NCBI GenBank assembly: GCA_945861175.1
Contig: CAMATR010000080.1
Coordinates: 1-7,209, forward strand
Direction of reading: 5' to 3'
DNA from: Chitinophaga pinensis
GTDB taxonomy: Bacteria; Bacteroidota; Bacteroidia; Flavobacteriales_D; Crocinitomicaceae
Length of the DNA stretch: 7,209 nt
Shown: in pieces, positions 1 to 5,008 of the stretch
Numbering within the stretch: position 1 is the first letter of the stretch
Layout of the letters: each line of letters begins with the position of its first letter
Notes under the pieces: model-generated
The model's input: only the letters and a program-made list of their open reading frames with translations
What the model was told of the DNA's origin: nothing
Database searches by the model: none
Translations under genes and position numbers: made by a program

Positions 1-216
1 ATGATTCAAGCCAATTGCATAGCTTGTCATGGTCCTGGAATGACTTCACCCAACCTTTCGAGCTATGAAAGCGTTTCGTTGAATGCAACTAAAATTTTGA
101 ATTCGATGAATGCAACAGCAGGATATGAGCTTATGCCAAAAAATGGTCCTGCTTTGAATGATACTTTGATCAGCAATTTTTCTTGTTGGATAAGTCAAGG
201 AAAATTAAATAATTAA
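1..216 (+). CDS. Cytochrome c-like protein, C-terminal part (5' end probably outside window)
   Basis: The 71 visible residues carry a c-type heme motif, CIACH (Cys6, Cys9, His10), almost at the start. A Met-Pro pair at 45-46, in the context LMPKNGP, would supply the distal Met ligand. The C-terminal part (SNFSCWISQGKLNN) resembles the last helix of small mono-heme cytochromes. Such proteins are exported and receive heme in the periplasm, so a signal peptide is expected but none is present. The ATG at position 1 is therefore probably an internal Met of a longer gene cut by the window edge. The Cys62 near the C-terminus is extra. The next gene, which also has a CxxCH motif, starts 19 bases after the stop, so the two are probably co-transcribed. 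A role in electron transfer is a family inference; the partner is not visible. Confidence 0.75.
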   Translation: MIQANCIACHGPGMTSPNLSSYESVSLNATKILNSMNATAGYELMPKNGPALNDTLISNFSCWISQGKLNN

Positions 217-235
217 TAACACAAATATTTTTAAA

Positions 236-1117
236 ATGAAAAAAACTTACTTTTTATTTTTAATGATTCTAGGCATAGCTTCTGTTATGTCTTTTCAGTC
301 GATAAATTTGCCTGAAATTGAGCGATATTTGCCAAAAAGTGGTCATTTATTAAGCTCAGGTGGAGCCGCTCCCGGTAAAACAGGCGCAACTGGGGAAGGA
401 AATTGCACAGGTTGTCATTCGGGTACTACTCAGGATGGAAATACTGAAAATATACTTACGGTGACCAATGGAGCATCTGTAGTAACTGAATATGTGCCTG
501 GTTCTTCTTATACTGTGTCGCTGACAATGCTTTCAAATCCATCTAAAAAAGGATTTCAGGCAACAGCTTTGACTAGTGCAGAAGCTATGGCGGGCAATTT
601 TACTGCTGGGACTAATACATCAGTGAATGGAACAGCGAAGAAGTATGCAAACCATACATCTTCAAGTAATACATCTGCGGTTAGTTCATGGAATTGGAAT
701 TGGACAGCTCCTGCAACAGATGAAGGAGATGTCACCTTCTTTGTTGCTTCAAATAAAGCAAATAATAATGGACTACCAAGTGAGGATGTGATATATCTTT
801 CACAGCATACTCTCTCTGCGGCTTCAACAGCAGGAATAAAGGAATCGAAGGTATTGAACCCGTTTTCCGCTCGTTATTCTTCTGAGTCAAATCAACTAAT
901 ACTCAATTTTGAATCATTGACTTCATGTCCAACATCTATAAATATCGTTGATATGTCTGGAAGCTCTGTTTATTTTATGGAGTCGGGATTATCTCAAATT
1001 GGGGAAAATATAGAGAAAGTAGTTTTGCCATCTGAAATAAAAAGTGGTTTATATGTTGTTCACTTTTTCCTAAATAATCAAGGGATGTCCTCTAAAGTAT
1101 TTATTCAGAGAAAATAA
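236..1117 (+). CDS. Exported CxxCH-motif protein with choice-of-anchor V/reelin-like domain and T9SS type A sorting domain
   Basis: This is a 293-residue secreted protein. Residues 1-20 are a signal peptide (MKK followed by a hydrophobic run). Residues 41-62 hold a Gly-rich segment leading to CTGCH (Cys57, Cys60, His61), a potential covalent heme site. Residues 75-195 look like a beta-sandwich resembling choice-of-anchor V/reelin-like domains: SYTVSLTM near 92, WNWNWTAP at 152-159, and GDVTFF then an Asn-rich NKANNNG at 164-179. Residues 205-293 match a T9SS type A C-terminal domain, with SINIVDMSG, SGLYVVHFF and a terminal KVFIQ strand. The protein should therefore cross the outer membrane by T9SS and be released or surface-anchored. 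It lies 19 bases behind the cytochrome-like gene and just before a terminator. Heme attachment is inferred from the motif alone. Family naming is from memory of the pattern; the sorting domain is the firmer call. Confidence 0.8.
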   Translation: MKKTYFLFLMILGIASVMSFQSINLPEIERYLPKSGHLLSSGGAAPGKTGATGEGNCTGCHSGTTQDGNTENILTVTNGASVVTEYVPGSSYTVSLTMLSNPSKKGFQATALTSAEAMAGNFTAGTNTSVNGTAKKYANHTSSSNTSAVSSWNWNWTAPATDEGDVTFFVASNKANNNGLPSEDVIYLSQHTLSAASTAGIKESKVLNPFSARYSSESNQLILNFESLTSCPTSINIVDMSGSSVYFMESGLSQIGENIEKVVLPSEIKSGLYVVHFFLNNQGMSSKVFIQRK

Positions 1118-1144
1118 TCAGTATAGTCTGAGTTCAAATAATTG

Positions 1145-1168
1145 AAGGGGTATTTTTGCCCCTTTTTT
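1145..1168 (+). terminator. Rho-independent terminator after the T9SS cargo gene
   Basis: A 6-bp stem, AAGGGG (1145-1150) with CCCCTT (1159-1164), closes an 8-base loop and is followed by more T residues (1165-1168), 28 bases after the stop at 1117. The T-tract fits termination of plus-strand transcription. The hairpin abuts the end of the convergent minus-strand gene, whose stop codon is at 1167-1169. It could slow minus-strand transcription too, but it lies just past that stop and has no good T-run on that strand. Confidence 0.8.
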
Positions 1169-1757
1169 AGTTCAATCTATTTGTTACCAATTCAGAAACT
1201 TTTTTGTAAAACTGTTGGGGGGAGTATGTGCGCCATTCAATTTCCTCCAATTCTCCACCCATAATAAAATAATGATCAATGTGAATTCTTTCAAATTCAT
1301 CCAAAACATGGTCATGGAAATTTACCATCGCTATCCAACCATCTTCTACATCATCAAACCATTCCTCATAATAACAATCATCAGAGTAATGAAAATTAAG
1401 TACATTTTCTCCAATAAGAATAAATTGATTGATTCCATATTTCATTAGAGGTTCAATGATGTCTCTTTTAAGAATCATAATATCATTTTCTATGGCATCA
1501 TTCCATTCTCCGATTAGTTCAATAACTGCAAATAGTTCTTCATAATCCGTGTAGAGAATTTTGATAAATAGGGTAGGTGAGCCAATAGAATCCCACTGAG
1601 GATGGATGTAAAAATTGTATATTTTGTTGTTGAATTCAAATTCACTGTATTGTCTTTCATAGAAAGGTGAAAGTTCATCCTCTGAAGCAATGTAATCATT
1701 TCGCCATCCATAAAAGGGTTCAATCATGTGCATATGCAAAGTTAAACATAGTGGCAC
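1167..1757 (-). CDS. Conserved-looking hypothetical acidic protein, Bacteroidota type
   Basis: I do not know the function. The maximal frame is 196 residues, but the start is uncertain. Met codons lie at residues 1 (1757), 9 (1733) and 11 (1727), and the first eight residues (MPLCLTLH) look unlike the rest. The sequence MIEPFYGWRNDYIASEDE beginning at Met11 fits the style of the rest and recalls Bacteroidota hypothetical proteins, so 186 residues is my preferred product. It is rich in Asp, Glu, Tyr, Trp and Phe. Notable segments, numbered from Met1, are IHPQWDSIGSPTLFIKI (51-67), LIGEWNDAIENDIM (81-94), FILIGENVLNFH (112-123) and YYEEWFDDVEDGW (129-141). There is no signal peptide, membrane segment or metal-binding motif, so it is probably cytoplasmic. 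It converges on the terminator at 1145-1168 and is divergent from the lipoprotein gene, implying its own promoter. Confidence 0.8.
   Translation of the reverse strand: MPLCLTLHMHMIEPFYGWRNDYIASEDELSPFYERQYSEFEFNNKIYNFYIHPQWDSIGSPTLFIKILYTDYEELFAVIELIGEWNDAIENDIMILKRDIIEPLMKYGINQFILIGENVLNFHYSDDCYYEEWFDDVEDGWIAMVNFHDHVLDEFERIHIDHYFIMGGELEEIEWRTYSPQQFYKKVSELVTNRLN
1737..1744 (-). promoter_or_regulatory. Possible -7 box (TAACTTTG) for the acidic hypothetical gene
   Basis: On the minus strand TAACTTTG matches the Bacteroidota -7 consensus TAnnTTTG. It lies 3 bases upstream of the Met9 codon and 9 bases upstream of the Met11 codon. If real, transcription would start at or next to Met11, giving a nearly leaderless mRNA and excluding the Met1 start, which lies upstream of the box. 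No clear TTG -33 element is visible at the usual distance, so this is tentative in such AT-rich DNA. Confidence 0.3.
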
Positions 1758-1790
1758 ATTTTGTGCTAAGTCTCCACTGATAATTAATTG

Positions 1791-1798
1791 TAAATTTG
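1791..1798 (+). promoter_or_regulatory. Probable -7 box (TAAATTTG) for the lipoprotein gene
   Basis: TAAATTTG matches the Bacteroidota -7 consensus TAnnTTTG and ends 16 bases before the ATG at 1815, leaving room for a short leader that contains GAAAGAA. The nearest upstream TTG (1761-1763) is 27 bases away, longer than the usual spacing of about 19-21, so the -33 part is weak. The gene is the first plus-strand gene after a divergent neighbour, so a promoter is required in this 57-base gap. Confidence 0.45.
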
Positions 1799-1814
1799 AA
1801 AGAATATTATTACT

Positions 1815-3260
1815 ATGAAAAATCTATTTTCTTTTTTAGCCCTTGTTTTAATTTTAGTTTCATGTGGAGGTAATAAAACCAATCGCGAACTTAATGAGTA
1901 TGTTTCTGCATTTCTAAAGGATAACAAAAAAGTAATAGCTTTTGGAAAGATAAATATGGAATCCGTTCTTGATAAAGCAGATTATAAAAAGATTCCAAAA
2001 CTTGGTGTTATTGTCAATAAATATTTGAATGAGCTAAATTCTTCTATTAATATTGAAACAGGCATTTATTTTGCATTGGAAGGACCACTTTTAGAAGATG
2101 GAACACCTGAAACTACCTATGCATTTTTTGAGGCTGTTAATGCGGATTCATTAGTTCAGAAGCTAACGCAGCAGGGTTTTGATCCTGAAATTGACGGTGA
2201 TTTACAATTTATAGAAAGTGGTGACGTATCACTTGGCGTTAAAAACAATCTTTGTGTTTTGATTATCAAAAAAGGTGAATATGATGCAAAAAATATGCTG
2301 ATAGAATCTTTTGAAAAAGTTAAAAATGATGAGTCAGAAGGTAAAGTTGATGCAATTTTGCATGAAGAAGCTGACCTGGTGATGGGGTTAAGTATGGAAA
2401 ATATGTACCTGACTTCCAATACTGATTTAGCTAAATTAACAAAAGAAAAACAGGAGAAAGTTCAAGAAATGGTTCAAGATTCCTATATCTTATCCACGCT
2501 GGATTTTGAAAAAGGTCAGACAATTTTCGAATCAAAAAATTTATTTTCTACAGTTTTGAATGAAAAAATGTTCTTGAAAGAGGATGGTTCAGCTTCAATT
2601 ATTTCGAAACTAGGCACTGGAGCTCCTACCATAGGATTTTCTATGAATATGGATATGAAGAAATTACAAGGATTTCTTGAAGAATATTCTCCAAACACAT
2701 TGAAAGATTTGGGAGATAAGGCAGGTGGCGCTGTATCTTTCCTTTTGGCTTCAGGCGGCGAAGATGCTTTATCTAATCTTTTTTCTGGAGAAATTGGTGC
2801 GGTAATGGTCGGTGCTCCAAATGCGTATGAAGGGTTGTCCGACTTTAACTTTTTTGTAGGATTAGGCAAACAAGGCAAAATGATGGCCGATCAAGCAAAA
2901 ATGTTTTTATCAATGGGTATGGATGATGTATATGTGGATGCAAAAGGATTGTCAGCATATAGCAATAAAGAATTTGCGCCATCAGCTGGAAGGAAATTAT
3001 CGATATCAAAAGATTTCGAAAATTTTGGCAAAAAAGGGATTACAGCTTTTGTCAATTTGGAAGGAGTTGACTTGAGTTCATTTGAATTTGAAAACGAGCA
3101 GAAGATTATTTATTTGATTAAGAATATTTCTTTCGAAATGAATAATACTGGGTCAAAGTTAGTCATTACAGCTAAAGATGATTCTGAAAATATGCTTAAA
3201 CAATCTGTAGACCTAATGGTTGAAGTGCTCGCAGATAAAATTGGCACTCTAGTATTGTAA
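1815..3260 (+). CDS. DUF4836-like lipoprotein of unknown function
   Basis: The product is a 481-residue envelope lipoprotein. Residues 1-16 form a signal peptide ending in the lipobox LVSC, with lipidated Cys17 followed by GG. No acidic run follows the Cys, so the Bacteroidota surface-export signal is not evident and a periplasm-facing location is as likely. The mature part is soluble and alternates beta-like strands and helices. It begins with a segment on 'KVIAFGKINMESVLDK' (39-54), then GIYFALEGPL (82-91) and DVSLGVKNNLCVLII (136-150), the style of DUF4836/DUF3352-type proteins, which are large single-domain proteins of about 500 residues with no known activity. No catalytic motif, metal site or C-terminal sorting domain is visible. 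It has its own probable promoter at 1791. msrB follows after 48 bases on the same strand and could be read through. The family assignment is tentative; the lipoprotein call is firm. Confidence 0.85.
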   Translation: MKNLFSFLALVLILVSCGGNKTNRELNEYVSAFLKDNKKVIAFGKINMESVLDKADYKKIPKLGVIVNKYLNELNSSINIETGIYFALEGPLLEDGTPETTYAFFEAVNADSLVQKLTQQGFDPEIDGDLQFIESGDVSLGVKNNLCVLIIKKGEYDAKNMLIESFEKVKNDESEGKVDAILHEEADLVMGLSMENMYLTSNTDLAKLTKEKQEKVQEMVQDSYILSTLDFEKGQTIFESKNLFSTVLNEKMFLKEDGSASIISKLGTGAPTIGFSMNMDMKKLQGFLEEYSPNTLKDLGDKAGGAVSFLLASGGEDALSNLFSGEIGAVMVGAPNAYEGLSDFNFFVGLGKQGKMMADQAKMFLSMGMDDVYVDAKGLSAYSNKEFAPSAGRKLSISKDFENFGKKGITAFVNLEGVDLSSFEFENEQKIIYLIKNISFEMNNTGSKLVITAKDDSENMLKQSVDLMVEVLADKIGTLVL

Positions 3261-3284
3261 TTTCATCATTGCAACAAAACCTTT

Positions 3285-3309
3285 TATTATTCAAATTGTT
3301 TCAATAATA
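3285..3309. repeat. Imperfect palindrome touching the msrB start codon
   Basis: Two 11-base arms, TATTATTCAAA (3285-3295) and TTTCAATAATA (3299-3309), flank a TTG centre. Ten of the eleven positions pair and one is a C/C mismatch. The right arm ends on the A of the msrB ATG and covers the ribosome-binding region. It could be an operator for a dimeric regulator or a weak RNA hairpin over the start. All paired bases are A or T, so chance symmetry in AT-rich DNA is a real alternative. Confidence 0.35.
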
Positions 3310-3686
3310 TGACACTTAGTAGGGATGATTGGAAAAAATTAACAGCCGACGAGGAAAGAATAATCTTGCGTAAAGGAACAGAGTACCCATTTACTGGAGA
3401 ATACAATAATTTTAAGGAGAATGGGATGTTTGTTTGCCGTCAGTGTGAGCATCCTCTTTACGAAAGCTCAGATAAGTTTAATTCTGGATGTGGTTGGCCT
3501 TCCTTTGATGACCAGATTGGCGAAAATGTGAGGAGAGTAGCTGATGCTGATGGACGAAGAATTGAAATTGTTTGTGCTAATTGCGGAGGTCATCTTGGTC
3601 ACGTTTTTGAAGGAGAGCGTATTACCTCTAAAAATACACGACATTGTGTCAATTCCCTTTCTATTCGATTTAAACCTAAGGATTAG
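3309..3686 (+). CDS. msrB: Peptide-methionine (R)-S-oxide reductase MsrB
   Basis: This enzyme reduces the R-form of methionine sulfoxide in proteins, and is recycled by thioredoxin. The 125-residue length is typical of a stand-alone MsrB. The fold signature is complete: the zinc site CRQC (Cys43, Cys46) and CANC (Cys89, Cys92), the loop GCGWPSF (60-66) holding the probable resolving Cys61, the motif HLGHVFEG (95-102), and RHCVNSLSIRF (111-121) with catalytic Cys113. It has no signal peptide, so it acts in the cytoplasm, and MsrA is not fused or adjacent. It starts 48 bases after the lipoprotein gene with no terminator between, so read-through is possible, but an imperfect palindrome sits directly on its start. 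Its end overlaps the convergent transglycosylase gene by 11 bases. The family assignment is very secure. Confidence 0.97.
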   Translation: MTLSRDDWKKLTADEERIILRKGTEYPFTGEYNNFKENGMFVCRQCEHPLYESSDKFNSGCGWPSFDDQIGENVRRVADADGRRIEIVCANCGGHLGHVFEGERITSKNTRHCVNSLSIRFKPKD

Positions 3687-4635
3687 TTGAGTAAGGGCAG
3701 TCAAAGATCTCTTCACAATGTTCGTATATCATGTTGTGTAATATCAATTGAGCAGCCAAAGCTAATTGGGTGTAGTTTTGAGAATTATTACCAAAACCGG
3801 CCGCTGAGGTTTGCCACATTTGTTCAATTAAATCTTGATTTCCTTTTTTAGGCTGAATTTTATTGATTACTGCACTGACATTCGTTGCTCCGGCATGATA
3901 AACATGCAAAACCAACAAACGAAACCAAAGATCAGTTTCATTAAATTCCAAATGATATGCATTTAATATTTTTTTAGCTTCAGGGATACACACTCTTTTA
4001 ATTAAGCGGGATGATGCATAAGCTGATCTTTCAAAATCCTTTCTTTCATCCGTTTTATCATTTACAATTAATCCCTGCGCTCTTGCTACACTAGGCATAA
4101 GTTGAAATGCGCCGTATGCTCCAGAAATTGATTTTGCCATTTGACCTGGGCTTTCAATAAGCAGTATTGCCTGCGCATACCATGGATCAACACCATTTTT
4201 CTCAAATGCTTCAACTCCTTTTGAAAGACTGTAATAAACTTCTTTGAATCGGTAAAAATCACTTTTACCTGTAGTTACGTTGATACGTTCAGTGGGTAAT
4301 AAGCCCAACGAAGAGCGCAAACTATCTCGATAATATGATTTTTGAGCTTCTGTTTTTTTATGCCAATCTTTTAAAGACATCTTAACGATTATCTGTCTTG
4401 TCGCTGCAATATTTATGAGGCATGAATCTGGAGCTAGATGCATAATTTGCATCCAAAATTGAGGTTGTGGAAGCATATCCCATCTTTGTTCAAAGATTTG
4501 ACCGGCATGCATGAGAGTATTAATTGTTTGGTTGTTGTGAACTTCAATCTTTTCATCCTCCCATGAATTGAAGGGTTGGGCAAAGAAAAATGGCCCAATA
4601 CTAAGAAGAAGAAAAGATAGTCCGTATTTGATCAT
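3676..4635 (-). CDS. Exported lytic transglycosylase, GH23 (SLT) domain
   Basis: The predicted activity is cleavage of peptidoglycan glycan strands between MurNAc and GlcNAc in the periplasm. The 319-residue product starts with a signal peptide (about 1-19, MIKYGLSFLLLSIGPFFFAQ). About 125 residues without recognised motifs follow, then an SLT domain from about 145 to the end. It shows the catalytic Glu161 in AILLIESPGQ, the GAYGAFQLMPSVA segment (172-184) matching the usual G-x-x-G-x-x-Q-x-M-P-x-T-A pattern, YHAG (246-249) in place of the common YNAG, and a distal NNSQNYTQLALAA (283-295) like the C-terminal NY-containing motif. Catalytic and fold residues look intact, with His for Asn at 247 the main deviation. 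No LysM or lipobox is present. It runs alone on the minus strand, with a possible promoter at 4658-4689, and its last 11 bases overlap the end of msrB. Confidence 0.88.
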   Translation of the reverse strand: MIKYGLSFLLLSIGPFFFAQPFNSWEDEKIEVHNNQTINTLMHAGQIFEQRWDMLPQPQFWMQIMHLAPDSCLINIAATRQIIVKMSLKDWHKKTEAQKSYYRDSLRSSLGLLPTERINVTTGKSDFYRFKEVYYSLSKGVEAFEKNGVDPWYAQAILLIESPGQMAKSISGAYGAFQLMPSVARAQGLIVNDKTDERKDFERSAYASSRLIKRVCIPEAKKILNAYHLEFNETDLWFRLLVLHVYHAGATNVSAVINKIQPKKGNQDLIEQMWQTSAAGFGNNSQNYTQLALAAQLILHNMIYEHCEEIFDCPYSTNP

Positions 4636-4657
4636 GAATAACGATTACAACAATGTT

Positions 4658-4689
4658 GAAAATTACGGATAATTGGCTTTTTACGCAAA
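4658..4689 (-). promoter_or_regulatory. Possible promoter of the lytic transglycosylase gene
   Basis: Read on the minus strand, TTTG (4686-4689) is followed after 20 bases by TAATTTTC (4658-4665), one base from the -7 consensus TAnnTTTG. The spacing is normal for Bacteroidota promoters and leaves a leader of roughly 15-20 bases before the ATG at 4635. The mismatch at the most conserved end of the box keeps confidence low. Confidence 0.35.
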
Positions 4690-4753
4690 TCATTCACTAA
4701 ATTTTAACACACGAAGACATGTTAGTACCCTACTTAAAAATGTATTTTTGTGT

Positions 4754-5008
4754 ATGCACCAATTACTCAAAATCTTTTCATATCCGCTAATTGCACTAGT
4801 TCGTTTATACCAGTTACTAATTTCCCCCATTTTCCCCCCAACATGTCGCTACACGCCCTCTTGTTCAACATACATGATTGATTCATTGAAAACTTGGGGC
4901 CCATTCAAAGGAACATGGTTGGGATTGAAAAGAATTGCTTCGTGCAGACCGGGTGGTGGCCATGGTCATGATCCAGTGCCAGAAAAGAAAATAATTGACA
5001 AAAAATGA
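4754..5008 (+). CDS. yidD: Membrane protein insertion efficiency factor YidD
   Basis: YidD is a small protein of the inner membrane face that helps YidC-dependent insertion of membrane proteins. From the ATG at 4754 it has 84 residues, the normal family size. An amphipathic/hydrophobic N-terminus (LLKIFSYPLIALVRLYQLLISP, about 4-25 with one Arg) leads to the signature CRYTPSCSTY (31-40), then LGLKRIASCRPGGG (57-69) and GHDPVP (71-76). The conserved cysteines are Cys31, Cys37 and Cys64. The frame is open upstream to a TTG at 4673, but those 27 extra residues do not resemble the family, so I chose the ATG. Its stop overlaps the next start as ATGA (5005-5008), which implies translational coupling with the hydrolase. 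Elsewhere yidD often sits in the rpmH-rnpA-yidC region; here it does not. Confidence 0.93.
   Translation: MHQLLKIFSYPLIALVRLYQLLISPIFPPTCRYTPSCSTYMIDSLKTWGPFKGTWLGLKRIASCRPGGGHGHDPVPEKKIIDKK

Noticed and set aside
1215..1448. Plus-strand open frame of 77 codons, and a second minus-strand frame at 1514-1723
   Set aside because: Both lie within the acidic hypothetical gene in other frames, show no domain or start signal and have the biased composition expected of antisense or shifted reading.
2156..2878. Minus-strand open frames at 2156-2419 and 2516-2878
   Set aside because: They are antisense to the lipoprotein gene, which has a clear lipobox and coding character. The antisense products are Ser/Pro/Lys-rich with no recognisable motif.
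3468..3716. Minus-strand open frame of 82 codons
   Set aside because: It is antisense to the unambiguous MsrB motifs and overlaps the end of the transglycosylase gene in another frame.
4648..4658. Short perfect palindrome CAACA-A-TGTTG upstream of the transglycosylase gene
   Set aside because: Five-base arms are too short to call an operator without a second copy or conservation data.
4743..4750. TATTTTTG, a match to the -7 consensus just before yidD
   Set aside because: It ends only 3 bases before the ATG, so transcription would begin at or inside the start codon. No TTG lies at a suitable upstream distance. A chance match in AT-rich DNA is likelier.
4673..4753. 27-residue N-terminal extension of YidD from a TTG codon
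   Set aside because: The extension is unlike YidD proteins, which start close to the first hydrophobic segment. The ATG at 4754 gives the normal length.
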